NCBI GenBank assembly: GCA_007922195.1
Contig: ML682067.1
Location: 7,902,914-7,966,913, forward strand
Source: Podocnemis expansa
Taxonomy: Eukaryota > Chordata > Testudines > Podocnemididae
Direction: 5' to 3'
Length of the DNA stretch: 64,000 bases
The notes beneath the pieces were generated by a model that worked only from the letters and a program-made list of their open reading frames with translations, was not told where the DNA came from and ran no database searches. Of the stretch, positions 45,331-57,682 are shown one piece after another. The position numbers were made by a program, and so were the translations under genes. Positions within the stretch are counted from its first letter, which is position 1; every line of letters begins with the position of its first letter.

Positions 45331-46821
45331 TGAAACCAGAGAACACTTCCACTTTTCTGGGCTCTGTGCCAATGGTAGCAGGTTGGCCAGTAAGCCTTGC
45401 TAGTTTGGTATTGTATCATGGATCTTTCTAGCCAATGGCCTGGGGCCCAAGGTTTCAATCTGCATTATCCATCACTTACTTACTATTCCCTTTGATTCTG
45501 TGAATGTTGGGTTTCCTGGCCTGGAGGACTGGAGATGCTTGTTGCTTGATGTAAGAACACTCTTGGCCAAAGACTTTTAGCTTGCTAAGATAAAGTTGGT
45601 TACTAGAAAGTATGTTGTGTTTTTTGTCCATGACCATTTCAGAAAAGAAAAACAATGCCAAGGCTTCTGATCTGGTGTCTTGACATGCTATCTAATGCAT
45701 ATTTGTAAACTAACAAACTTCTAACAGTAAAAAAGGTGTTGGAATCTTACAAAAAGACCATAGTAGACACTGAAAATAAAGAATATACTTGTTTTGCTTT
45801 CATTCATTGAAATCTCAAGTCACACAGACAAAGTGACAGCTGAGTTCTACAGTATACCAGTTTTGGCAGCCCCTTTATAGAGATAAGAGCTCTCATCTCG
45901 TTCTATTAAATATAGGTCTTAGCTCTTCAGCATTACCTGTGCTGTGTGTAAAAGTCGTAGTCATAAAGATGAAGAATTAGACAGTTACTCTCAGGAGCTG
46001 AGCAGAATATCATTTTATGATCTGATATACTTTAAAATGACAATGACTTTTTATTTCCGGTAATGTAAATGGATACAATCCACAGGAAAGTGAGTAGGAT
46101 CAGACCACTAATCAAACTTTTCAGTCCATTTTCTTTAGTATTCACTGACACTGTTGCTCTTTTCCTGGTTCCTCAACTCCTGACTGCAAACTTCTCAAAG
46201 TCTTTTACTTTGTTTACAGCTGCTTGAGTCTGCTGTGGGGAAAAAAAGATAGGTTTTCTTGGTCTCTGGTCTGCTTTGTTATGGATGTACAATTTCTTGC
46301 CTCAGAAGTGAAATCTACTATCTAATATCCTGTGAAGCAGTTTCAGCAATGCTTCTTAGGAGTGAAAGGTTTTTCATTTCTGCCCCCCCATGGAGAACAG
46401 CAATGATCATGTACAAAACACAAGAAGTTACTTATATTTGAGTTCTGACAGTTTTGATTTGAAATTGTATTTCCAGATACAACTGTTTGATCCATTGTAA
46501 ATTAGAGTGGAATTTTACACATCTGTTAATTACTAGATAGAGAAGACCATGGAAAAACTTCCACATTTGGGAAGACCCAGCAAGAAATTCCACATTTATC
46601 AGCCATTTTTAACAGTCAAAAGCCATCCCTGCTGAGGATATGTCTCAATTTCAGAATTTTCCTGGGTTCACGGATCCAGCTATGGGTTAGCCAAGCCCAA
46701 GTATGACTGTCCATACATCTAAGCAACACTGAAGTCAGATTCATATCATTGTAACTAGAGTGGTGCTGCGGTATTCTAGTTTAGACACTGCAGTTTCTGG
46801 GGGTGTATACTAAGCCTTTTA
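45331..46821. other. no recognised feature
   Basis: AT-rich; short frames only, no element recognised. Confidence 0.5.
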
Positions 46822-47245
46822 GGGTATGTCCACACAAGTCTTTTATTTCGAAACAACACTGGTTGTTTCTAAATAAAAAACTGAATGTCCACACGATGTT
46901 TTCTTATTTCGAAATGACAGGCTCTGACAATGACAGCTTAAACCCCATTCATTTTGAAATGGCTGTTATTTTGAAATGGTTATTTCGAAATAACGCCATT
47001 TGGACATGTTGTTTCGAAACGACACCATTGTTTTGAAGCAACTGTTTCAAAACAACATGTCCAAACGGCCTTATTTCAAAATAACCATTTCGAAATAACA
47101 GCTGTTTTGAAAGCAGGCTTTCCCTTAATTCGAATTAACATTTTCTTAATTTGAATTAACTTCTTTCAAAATAAGGACTTTATTTTGAAATAACTCATTT
47201 TGAAATAACTTATTTCGAAATAATGATGTATGTGTGGACATAGCC
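46822..47245. mobile_element. foldback MITE, TTATTTCGAAATAA-type
   Basis: The left end GGGTATGTCCACACAAGTC and right end ATGTGTGGACATAGCC pair. Flanks are TTA and TGA. The interior is dense in TTATTTCGAAATAA, TTGTTTCGAAACAA and TTAATTCGAATTAA words. A 77-codon frame inside is not a gene. Confidence 0.87.
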
Positions 47246-47269
47246 TGAGTGCAGCATTAAACTAGAGCC

Positions 47270-47325
47270 AGGTTTCAGAGGGCTAGCCATGTCAGTCTGT
47301 TTTCAGCAAAAATGAGTCAAAGGAC
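47270..47325 (+). repeat. Penelope terminal fragment
   Basis: The PLE terminus (TCAGAGGGCTAGCCATGTCA, then GTCTGTTTTCAGC) followed by 'AAAGGACTCCTTG'; the remainder is lost. Confidence 0.6.
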
Positions 47326-48427
47326 TCCTTGATGTGTTGCAGTACATTGAATTGCTCTGTGGATTGTTTCTCAGTATGTTATGGAAGAACTTGTCTGTCC
47401 TTTCCAGTCCCATGGTTGGAAGTGTTCTTAGTCTATCAACTCAGGAAACTAAAGCACTTCTGCAGCCTCTGTTCCAGTCATCAGCAAGGCGTGGAGTTAG
47501 CCCAGGATAGCTACTTGCTCTAGCTGTTGGTGTTAATGCCGCTTTCATTTTGGGAAAGTGGTGGTAATTTGAGGAGATGACACAGTGTCCATGCAGACAG
47601 TATAGAGTGGAGGAAACTGATGTAACTTTTAATAGTTGTGGAATTCCCCTATGATGACTAATGGTTCACTGCATTGTTATGCAGATGTGGGATTACCAGA
47701 ACTACTGCATGAGAAAAGCCTCCTCTTGTGAGACTGTGAAGAGCATGCCATTACCAATTAGGGCATGCCAATGTGAGTGAATCCCTACTAGTCTGGAAGT
47801 AGGTTATTTTTGCAATCTAGAAGCTGGTTACCCCAAACTGCTACGGGCTAATGTCTAACCAGTTGGTTAGCAAGTCAACAGTTGGTGCTGTGTTGATGGA
47901 AGTTTGCGAGGCAATTGTTAACTGTGGTTTACTCACAGGTACTGAAGAAGGAGTTTATCCCAAACTGCAGGGGGCCATTAATGACACACGTCCACTGTCT
48001 ACCCCCCACAAGGTAAGCATAAGTAGATCCACTAGAAGAGGTGCTACTTACTTACTCTGCTGGCCTTTGTCATCCACAGAGGAAGGTTTATGAACATCAT
48101 GGATCTCAAATCCATGTCTGCCAGTGTCCTGGGAGTCATCACATGCCAGTAGTCTACACAGTAGCTCATAGACAGCAGCTGAGACTGGGATCCATGAAGT
48201 TCAATTAAGGCACAAGCCCCTCCCCTCCATGGTGTGATTAGGAGTTCCAAGGGCTCTGGTTAGTCTGCAGTCCCTAGTTAAGACAAAGAAAGAAACAGCA
48301 AGATGTCTGTGCAGTTGGGTTTCATTCTGCCACAGACCACTGCTCTGGTGATTACCTGTTATCATCTTGTGTTCCTGATTTTCTAGTTTCCTGTCTCAAC
48401 CTGACTCTTGATGACTGTTTCCTGGGC
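47326..48427. other. no recognised feature
   Basis: Frames of 64-80 codons without motif; no element recognised. Confidence 0.5.
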
Positions 48428-48632
48428 ACATTGTGTTAAGTCAACTTAACCCTTAAAGTTGACTTTAAGGGTAGGGGTTATTAAGTCAACTTTAAATGGG
48501 TGCCCTGGCTTAAGTTGACTTAATAAGGTTGACTGAAAGCCAAACTTTATTAAATCAACTGAGTGAAGCCCCATTTGTTTAAGTCCACTTTATAAAGTTG
48601 ACTTACCTGAGCCCTCTAGTGTAGACATAGCC
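48428..48632. mobile_element. foldback MITE, TTAAGTCGACTTAA-type, left end missing
   Basis: The right end (CTCTAGTGTAGACATAGCC) is intact, and the interior has TTAAGTCAACTTAACCC and AAAGTTGACTTTA words. The left terminal repeat is absent, so this is a truncated copy. Confidence 0.78.
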
Positions 48633-48825
48633 CATGAGCATAGTGCTTGGCTCATTCTCCAGCCAGAATCTTCCAGTGGCTGAAAGCTATGGCAGTGTGA
48701 AGTGTTGAATCTGATGTTCCAAGGTGGCCCGTGTAGCAACAGGGACAGGTTGATAGTGCTGAAATCTGCTGCTTTCTGTCTCATGTTAAGCAACCATTTA
48801 GACAGCTTCTTCCACTGCTGGTCCT

Positions 48826-49140
48826 AGAATCACAGAAGATTAGGATTGGAAGGGACTCAGGAGTTTATCTAGTCTAAGTCCTAGCTCAAAACAGGACCAG
48901 CCCAACTACATCATACAAATCAGAGCTGTGTCAAGCAGTCTTAAAAACCTCTAAGGATGGAGATTCCACCACCTCATTAGGTAACCCATTTCAGTGCCTC
49001 GGCACCCTCTTAATGAGAAAGATTTTCTGTATAGGCAACGTAGACCTCTCCTATTGCACCTTGAGACCACAGCTCCTCATTCTGTCATCTGCCATCACTG
49101 AGAACAGCCTACTTCCATCCTCCTCCTCTTGTGGACCCAC
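48826..49140 (-). mobile_element. CR1 LINE 3' fragment, antisense
   Basis: The plus strand starts with the complement of the CR1 end (CTAGAATCACAGAAGATTAG), then 'GGAAGGGACTCAGGAG', 'GGATGGAGATTCCACCACCT' and the complement of the ORF2 C-terminal region. It is 5'-truncated and diverged. The 83-codon plus-strand frame (49013-49264) is antisense noise. Confidence 0.85.
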
Positions 49141-50471
49141 TTCTCTCCATGTTTCACAGGTTTGCTTAGTTGATCCATTACCCATAAAGGGACAGACACT
49201 CTTAACAGCACAAGTGAATGGCCATGTCCTAGACTCTAAGACAGAAGTAGAACCTACTTTTTAGCAAGGGAACCACTAGAGAGGTATAGCATCTCTATAC
49301 ACCATCCTCCAACAATCTCTTTATGTTGTATCTGAAATAATCTCCTGGATGAGAACTTCTCTCCAAATCATGGACCTTGTTGCTCTCACACTAGAGCTCT
49401 ACTAGAATCCTGCTGTCAGCCTCAATCCAACCAGTTGTGTACTATGAGAACATTCCTGTTCCGTCTTGCCCTGTTCAGATGCTAAAGCAGACATCATGGG
49501 GTTTAAATACCAGCCACATATATATATATAAATTGGTATGTGACTTCCAGTGTAGGTCCAGGGAATAGGTAGAACTATGGAAAAATACAGCCCCTAGGAA
49601 ATTATGGGATGGTATCCAAGACTCTCAGAACCAGAACTGATAACCTGGATTTCAGTTTGCATTCATACTACAAAGTAAAGCTCAGATTTTACTTTGTGTC
49701 CACAGCAGTGGTGTTGTTGGATATAGGCCCATGTCCCCATCTATTAGAGCCCCAAGCCTGGAGAAGCAGCCTGTCCTGCTCCCTGACCTCCACTGCTACG
49801 ACACTTGTGCCACCCTCTCTCAGGCTGGGTTACTAGCAGCCTCTCCATCCCCAGCAGAAGGACAGGGCTGGCCGCTCCAGCAGTCACTCTTGTCTTGGGC
49901 AAGGTGGGTGGAGGGCAGAGCTGACTAATCAGGAAGCCACTCCATCCCAATGCGGGGGGGGGGGCAGGAGGTGGAGGGAAGAGCTGGCCATTCTGGAAGC
50001 CACTCTGGCCCCGGCGGGGGTGGGGGTGGGGGTGGAGCGGCATGACGCTGATTCTTGGAGGCAGGCTGATGTTGTGAGGTACTGGGGTAGGCAGCAACAC
50101 ACTCAGCAGTGCAATAAAGTGGACTCAGACAAGGCTGGAGGCTGGGACAGGCCAGTCTACGGGTTGGACAGATAGAGGCCGTAGCATGGCATGGGCTGTT
50201 GCATTGGCAGTGTGCTAGACCGGCAGGGCCAGATTTATTTTTGTAGGTCCCAGGCCCCTTTTAGCTCAGGGACTGAGCTGCTGCTCCTAAAGCTCCTCCC
50301 TTAATCCACCCTCCAGAGGCTTTAGGGGCTGCAGCCTGGGAGCCCTGCCAGCTCAGAGTATCACCAGCCTGTGCCACATTATAGCACCAATCTGCCCCAC
50401 CCTTGGGCTGGGCCACTCCCAGCCCCTGGCTCAGAGCCAGACTGAGTCCACCTTGCACCAGTCTGCTGTCA
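49141..50471. other. no recognised gene
   Basis: A (TA)n run at 49519-49531 and a GC-richer zone at 49720-50460 with G-runs (49957-49972 and 50014-50036). Several overlapping frames in the GC-rich zone lack motifs. Confidence 0.45.
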
Positions 50472-50930
50472 TGGGTTATGTCTACACTACAAAAGCTAAG
50501 TCAACTTTATTAAGTCAACTTAATAAAATCTACTTAAGCCAGGGGACCCATTTAAAGTTGACTTAATAAAGTTGACTTTAAATGGGTCCCCTGGCTTAAG
50601 TTGACTTTATTAAGTCAACTTTAATGGCCATATTATGTTGTCAACTTAATAAAGTCAATTTAACCCTTAAAGTTGACTTTAAGGGCAGGAGTTATTAATT
50701 TCCAAAAAGGTAGCTGTGTTATGAACTCCAAATATGGCCAGGGCTTTGCTTATGTCAACTTAAGCCTCCTTAAGTAGACTTAAGCTCATAATGTAGACCA
50801 GGGGTCTCAAACTCTTGGCCCGTGAGCCGCATGCAGCCCCTAAAGTTATTTCCTGTAGCCCGCAACAACACTATCATCATCAGTATTTGCAATATCATTG
50901 TATGAAATGGTTTCACTGGTACAGCCCTTG

Positions 50931-51745
50931 ACCTAGATAAATTGGAACAGTGGGCCAATAGAAATCTTATGAGGTTCAATTAGGACAAGTGTAAAATCCT
51001 GCATATGGGAGGAAAAAACCCCATGCATTGCTACAGGCTGGGAAACATTCAGCTAAGTAGTAGCAGTGTAGAAAAGGACCTGGGGGTCATGGTGGATGGA
51101 AACTAGATATGAGTCAGCAGTGTGCTCTTGCTGCCAAAAAGGCCAATGGCATACTGGGCTGCATCAAAAGAAGTATTAGCAGCAGATCAAGGGATGTGAT
51201 CATTCCCCTCTATTCTGCACTGGTAAGGCCACATCTAGAATACTGTGATCAGTTTTGGGCTCCCCACTACAGAAAGGACAGGGACATGCTAGAGAGAGTT
51301 CAGAGGAGGGCAACCAAAATGATTAAAGGGCTGGAGCACAAGCCCTATGAGGAAAGACTGAAAGCATTAGGCTTATTTAGTCTGCAGAAGAGAAGATTGA
51401 GGGGGAATTTGATAGCAACCTTCAACTACTTGAAGGGATGCTCCAAGGAAGATGGAGCTCAACTGTTCTCATTAATAACAGAGGACAGAACGAGGAGCAA
51501 TGGTCTCAAGTTGCGGTTAGGGAGGTCGAGGCTGGATATTAGAAAAATCTTTTTTACTAGGCGAGCGGTGAAGCCTTGGAATGAGCTGCTGAGGGAGGTG
51601 GTGAAATCTCCATCTTTGGAGGTGTTTAAGGCCTGGCTGGACAAAACCATGAATCAGATGGTTTAGTGGGGGTGGTCCTGCCTCTGGCAGGGCGTTGGAC
51701 TAGACGACCTATGAGGTCCCTTCCAACCTATGATTCTATGATTCT
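50931..51745 (+). mobile_element. CR1 LINE, 5'-truncated
   Basis: An 815-bp 3' portion of CR1 carrying the end of ORF2 and a short 3' UTR that ends with the CR1 hallmark 'CTATGATTCTATGATTCT'. It interrupts the hAT between 'CAGCCCTTG' and 'GTGCTAGTCCTCATG'. There is no target duplication, which is usual for CR1. It is the least diverged CR1 in the window. Confidence 0.92.
50933..51669 (+). pseudogene. CR1 ORF2 C-terminal part
   Basis: Encodes the region downstream of the RT catalytic palm. 'DLDKLEQWANRNLMRF' and '[10 protein letters not shown]' lie in the upstream frame, which has a TAG where a sense codon is usual. A one-base loss near 51095-51100 shifts the frame. The rest (from the ATG at 51109, 185 codons) is intact: '[20 protein letters not shown]', '[20 protein letters not shown]', '[18 protein letters not shown]', '[20 protein letters not shown]', then a TAG stop. 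It lacks endonuclease and palm, so no activity is possible. Confidence 0.9.
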
Positions 51746-51810
51746 AATGTGCTAGTCCTCATGTGGCCCTCGTGGTGATTTGAGGTTGAGACCCCTGATG
51801 TAGACATACC

Positions 51811-54067
51811 TTGGTGCACCACCATACACTGTTAGCCTGACACCAAGTGCAAGCCGTGCCCCATCCCTGTGCTGGAGATGGAGTGACTGCCAGATTCCAC
51901 AACCACCCCCACCCCCACCCTGCTCTGTGGGTGGATCCTGCTGTGCCCTTTATCTTTTTTTAAGTAGTAGTGTTCCTGATCCTCAGCAAGGTAAGTAAGT
52001 CTATTGAAAGTCCTCTCCCTTGGATTATATGTGGTTTGTGTTTACTTGGTAAGGAGGGTTAGGCTAAAATCTGGTAACAGTACAGGTTAACACAGCAGTA
52101 AAGACATATGCTAAGAGCTTTTAGGGTTAGTGTTTAAGAGGACTTAGTTTTTTGGACATAGCTGCTATTTAAAGTATTTGACTTTGAACAATTAATAACA
52201 TAAGTAATAAATTAGAACCTTATTTCAGAACTGAGAGAACATCAGAGACTTTTAAAAGGAGTCCTATTGTGTGAAAGAAAATCTAAACAATTGTATGCTA
52301 CAGAATGGTTTTTTAATCTTAGGGACTTAATTTATACAAAACAGATTACTGGGACACAGTAGAATTCCCACTACACATGACAGTCATTTGTTTTCCACTG
52401 AGTGAAACATAGCTTAGCTTATGAAGATTTAATTACTATAATGACTATAAAATTAGAATTGGAAGGTGTTTGTTGTATTTCTTTATATTAATTTGTTCTA
52501 AGGTTGAAACTTTTTAATATCTGATTAGACTTTATAAAAGTCTTCTGTGAAAAAAAATGAATAGGTCTTAGTAATGGTCCTGAAGTTGATCAAATAAAGC
52601 AATTTAAGCAGGGCCACATTAAGGCACCCAGGGGCCCTGGGGTGCCCACTTTCATGGGCCCCCCACAGCTCCTGCCACATCACAGTGGCAGCCAGCAGAT
52701 GGCCAGCTGCAGAGGGACCAACCTGTACCGGGGACCACAGACCCTACCAAGCTGCAGGGCTGGCAAAGACCGCTGCTCAGCATGTGGCTAGCAGGGGGAC
52801 AGGGGGTTGGGGCCAGAGAAACTGGGGCCTGCAGTGCTCCTGCCCTGCCCCTCGACTGGCTTCTCTGCTCCAGCAGGTCCCCAGCAGGCAGACCAGTCAG
52901 TCAACAGTGCAGTGCTCCAGGAGCAGGGACTCCCTCTCCCCTGCCAGCTCTGTCAGGTCAGCATGGGGGTGGGGGAAAAACTGTCAGGGAAGAGGGGCAG
53001 GATGGGACAGAGTGGCCACATCACAGCTTGTGGTTGATGGCAGCTGCGTGGAGACAGGGCAGAGAGGTCCCAGCCAGTGTCAGGTAGGGAGATGCTGGCA
53101 GCACTCAGGGATGGATTTTTGTAGGGTTGTGGTACCCCCATTAGTCTAGGGTCCAGGGCTGAAACCCCTAAAGCCTCTGCATTAATCAGCCTTGTCTTTG
53201 AAACATGGAGCCTAATTCTGGCAAAGGCTACAGCCCACTTCCCCGACCCTCACACTTCAGTGCCTAGTTAGTCTCCAGATCTTGCTTCACACCATAGAAG
53301 AAGGCCAGTTTGAAAGCACCCTCAATCTACTACTTGATTATCCACCCCGCTGACTCCCATACCCTTCCTTCCCATTGCCTTTCATGTTGGAACCAACAGT
53401 GCATCATACTGACTGAGAACTACATTTTCTTCAAACTTCCTAGAATGTTGTCAGCCATGCACTCATGAATATTTGAGGAGTGGGGCATTGTCAGTGAAAT
53501 ATAAGAAGAAACTGAAATGGATAAAAACAGAGCTGTAATATTGTGAATCTTGTTTAACTGTGTAATCGTGAAGCTGTACTTGTGTTCGATTTGAAGAGGG
53601 TAAGAAAAAATCAGGAGGGAGTTTTTGTTTGCTCTCTCATTGACATTGCTAAAATGTTCATCAAAGAAAGTTTCAGACAAATGAAGCACCCTGAAAAAAC
53701 TGGAAGGGTGGGGGGGGGTGGAGTGGAGCTTATATGACCATAGTAACCTACTGGTACACAAGAAGGCATTCTTGATCAAGTGAACAGATCTTTATAAGAT
53801 GCTGAAACATGAGAAATATCCAGACACCAATGATAAAGACTTCTGTGTTGAACTGGACAACATCCATCACTTTTGCCACACGGAAAGCACTCTCTACTTC
53901 TCCAATTCATTTGTGATGCAGAGCTGAAAGACACTTTTCCTAACGTGTGGGTAGCTTTGACAATTCTGCTCATGTTGTTAATCACAGTTATGAGCAAGTG
54001 AGCCCAGCTTTTTGAGGCTCGTGCTTCAAAATATATACTTGATCAACAGAATGGCTGACAAATGACT
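51811..54067. other. no recognised gene; GC-rich patch
   Basis: Mostly AT-rich, with a GC-rich patch at 52610-53180 where frames of up to 154 codons lack motifs. Phrases such as 'CCAGGGGCCCTGGGGTGCCC' there resemble hAT-type repeat ends, but no complete element is resolved. Confidence 0.45.
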
Positions 54068-54399
54068 GGCTATGTCTACATTGTAAAAGCTAAGTCGACT
54101 TTATTGAGTCAACTTAATAAAGTCCACTTAAAGTCAACTTTCAATAAACCTTATTAAGTCGACTTAGTGAGTCCACACTGTGCTAAGTCAACTTTATTAA
54201 GTTAACTTTAATGTCCATATTGTATTAAGTTGACTTAAAGTCGACTTAACCCCTAAAGTTGACTTTAAGGGCAGGAGTTATTAAGTCGACTTAAGGAAGC
54301 CCTTAAGTCAACTTAATCAACTCCAAATGTGGACAGGGCTTTGCTTAAGTCAATTTAAGCCTCCTTAAGTTGACTTAAGCCCAGACTGCAGACATAGCC
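54068..54399. mobile_element. foldback MITE, TTAAGTCGACTTAA-type
   Basis: The left end GGCTATGTCTACATTGTAAA pairs with the right end GACTGCAGACATAGCC. The flanks (ACT and TTG) do not match. The interior has TTAAGTCGACTTA and AAAGTTGACTTTA words in the same order as the other members of this subfamily. Confidence 0.88.
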
Positions 54400-57300
54400 T
54401 TGCTATTCTATCACTTGAAAATGCCATTGGCCAGTCTTTGGATCTCTCTGATGCTATGCTTCAGTTCACAAGGACAAAGGTGGAAAAAGTGACCTTTTGA
54501 ACTAAAGGATTGGAGTTAACATTCTAAGGCTGTCACCTGCTGTAACGCTGCTTAATAGTGGTCCAGCCAAGGTTGGTCCACAGTTCTGTTTAGTAAATTT
54601 CAGTTATTCTTACAAGTAAAAAAGTTTATATAAGCTTAGAAAAGACAGATTTTTATTAGCTTATATATGGCTTGAATAAATGCAGATAAATTAGAGATCC
54701 TGGCATGCAAATTTATCATCTTATGTGACTTGATAAATCATAAAAGCAACTTGCACCTCAAAGGCATGAAATGGGCTATGCACACAATAAAAATAAGGCA
54801 ATCAAAAGTTTAGCAAATGGTTAGGCAGTGAAGATCCATCTTGCCTAGTGTGCCATTTGATTTGGGGCTGGCTCTGGCTCTCAGTCCCAAGAGACAAATC
54901 ATTTATTGCATATCAGCTGGTGCTCCAGATTTTATACCAAAGAAAAAGCAGGCAGCCAGTTCTAGAGTAAATGAACTGCAGATTTATTTGCTAAGAAAAG
55001 AAAATGACAGTTAGTGAGAGGCTAAAGCATGTAAAGTATATTGACAGGTGAATCAGCATGTGTAATTCCAAATGATAATAGTGATATAATAAACTGCTAG
55101 TTTACCAAAAATCTTTCAAGCTGTCAAGATTGTCTCCGGTGGTCTCCATTTTGCATCTGTTGCACTTCTCCATAAAGCACAAAGAGTCCAGAGATGAAGG
55201 ATCTTTCTTTGAATCCATTCTTATATCTTTTTTTCTGACAGAAGACAAGTGACAAAATGTTTACTCATACGGGCTCTTCCTTTGTTGATGAGTGAGGCTC
55301 TGACCTCCAGACGTCACACACAGTGGCCATTTTCTTTGGTATTAGCACTTTTTTCCTGAAAGAATCCTTCATTACCATTCCACAAGGCTTCTTTTATGTC
55401 TGAATTATTTAGTTACAGGGGTATTTACAATGTAAATGTTTGCTGCTGCATCTTAACAGGATACAGATAAGAGAAAACAATGCATGTAATGTACCATTAA
55501 TTTTATGAAGTGTAAACATAAAATTTGAAGTAACCTCAGCTTTGAGACTGAAGTATTTTCATGCTGGTATAAAATAGCAGATGACTTCCCTTCTTGCCAT
55601 TGTTGCTTCCAAGAGCAAGGGAGTTATCAAGGAGGAAATTATGACTTTGGGGGGTATAGGCTAGCAGAACACATAAACCCTTGCCCATGGCAGAATCTAT
55701 TGCAACAATCTTATCCTCTGTTTTCACTCAGTCCTTACTCAAACAAAACTCTTAATTCTATGAATGGAGAAACCTATCTTAATTTGCCACTCAGTTTGAC
55801 TTATTTAGAAACCAGCATTTTTGTAAGGCCATAGTCTCCCATTTCCAAATATGTTACAGTGTAACTGCAACAATTACAATTCTCTTGAAAGAGAGGTTGG
55901 GACTACTTTGTTTTGGTTCAGACTGATCAAGAGGAAACAATTTAGCATATTTTCTTTAGATACTATGTTTATGCAGATTCACATTGTGTGTGCATTATTG
56001 TTAATGCAGGGTTCTAGAGCTTATTTACTTTCAGCTGTGTGTGTATACATCTAGCTACATACTCAGTTTTACCCTTTGGGTACAAACACAAAGGTAAAGG
56101 CTTCATCTTTCTTCATGAACTTTTAAAAAATCTTTTTATTATTCTCTCACTGTGGTGCTTTATAAAAGGGATATTATAACTGTTGTATTTTATCTATCTT
56201 TTAGTGGAACTCTGCTAAAGGGCATGATTCAAATTTCTCCATTTTGCCAAGTGCCTTATAAAGTGTTATGTACTCAAGTTAAGAAAACTCTGGTTATGCA
56301 TCCTTTATAGAGAGGGCCACACTCAACAAAAAAAGTAACAAATTTTCTTTCTAACTTTAAATTACTTTGCACACTTTCTAGCAAGACAAAGCAGCACAAC
56401 TGTGTAGGTTAAGTGCATTCTGTAGTTATGACAATTGTAAAAGAGCAGGTAAAAGTCGGTGTTTGCAATTTTTTTTAATTGGAATCATATCCACATTTTT
56501 AAATAGTTTCTATCTCAGAGGCTTATAAAATTTTGATAGTTTTAAAAAGCATGAAATGCTATTTCTGTTCTTTCTAAAATCTCTGTTATTGGCCAATAAG
56601 GACTAGATTTTCAGTATAGCTCAGTAATCCATGTCTTCTGAAAATCTGGTCACAGTTGTGGGTCCTGAGCTATTTATACTAGTTTCTAAGTGTATCCTAT
56701 TCATATGAATGGGAGAAGCCTTGCTCACCATATCTCATAATATCCTTCTGTATATTATTCAGTCTCTCATGGAGGACACTGCCTACTATTTAATGGACAT
56801 TTTTGAAAGCAGTTTCCCATTTTGTCTTTACCCATATAAAAGAACTTGTGTAAGGGAGGTGTGATAACAAATCTTGTCCCAGCTCCATGGTATCCAATGT
56901 GTCCCCAGGCACCTGAATGGATGGTTTGAAGGATAAAGGGTAGCATGGCAGAAGTCATATTGGTTGCCCACCTTCTTGATGGCATGAAGGATAGCTGGGC
57001 AGTGATTGTCTACCATTGTGGGTCCAGGCAAGAAAGATTCTTGTCAATGCTCCCATTACTGTACATTCTCCCAAGGCCTAAGTCTACTTCAGTGGTTATT
57101 ATTCCTCTCTCTGAGAACTGAATGATCTTAGCTGCAGTGGCATTCTCCATGTTGAGTATAGGGAATATATTGAGACAAATAGAATTTTTTAAAACACAAT
57201 GAGCTTAGTATGACCAATATACTCAGCAGGGTGGGCATTAGACTGCAGACTTGCCGTTTAGTGAACACAGTGCTTGTGATCTAAGTTTCTCTTGAAGAAA

Positions 57301-57682
57301 GTGAATGACAAACCCTTGTTAATTATTGATTAACACTGTGGATATGCCCCACTGTCACAACATTTTCAAGTTTAGTGTCATCTTCATTTTTGTAGTTTCT
57401 CGTGAGAGAAAAATATGTGTTCTCTGTTAGAGAAAAATATGTTTACCTAACTATAACTTTGAATTCCCTGCATCTAACACCAAATTTGAGTAAGTAGAAG
57501 TTGCTGGTGTTTTACTGCCATTCTACCACTGAAAACACTGTGAGATACATGTTAAAAGGAAAGCTATCCTTCTATCCATCAGTTCTGCAAAAAGAGTTGT
57601 GTTCTTCTACTTCTGCACTTTCACATTAAATCCAAGATGACCTATCACTGATAGTGATTTTTCCATGATTAAGAGATAGATG
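54400..57682. other. no recognised feature
   Basis: A long AT-rich stretch with only short chance frames; no element recognised. Confidence 0.5.

Larger units (their letters stand above)
50799..51797. mobile_element. hAT-type MITE, split by CR1
   Basis: Starts CAGGGGTCTCAAACTC and ends GAGACCCCTG; ATGTAGAC is duplicated exactly on both sides (50791-50798 and 51798-51805). It is the same family as the 210-bp copy at 13264. A CR1 insertion (50931-51745) accounts for the extra length. Confidence 0.92.
50473..51810. mobile_element. foldback MITE, TTAAGTCGACTTAA-type, split by an hAT
   Basis: The left end GGGTTATGTCTACACTAC pairs with TGTAGACATACC at the far right (51798-51810). The MITE itself covers 50473-50798 and 51806-51810 plus the duplicated octamer. 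It shows the same internal order as the copy at 34511. A ~23-bp segment at about 50700-50722 (TTCCAAAAAGGTAGCTGTGT) replaces the expected MITE sequence and matches a PLE terminus. Confidence 0.85.

Noticed and set aside
52685..53149. 154-codon frame in a GC-rich patch
   Set aside because: No recognisable domain. Overlapping open frames on both strands point to composition, and nearby phrases look like hAT repeat ends.
29671..54399. Regularly spaced palindromes that might suggest a CRISPR array or tandem operator sites
   Set aside because: The palindromes are adjacent words inside MITEs with terminal repeats, not direct repeats with unique spacers, and the genome is clearly vertebrate.
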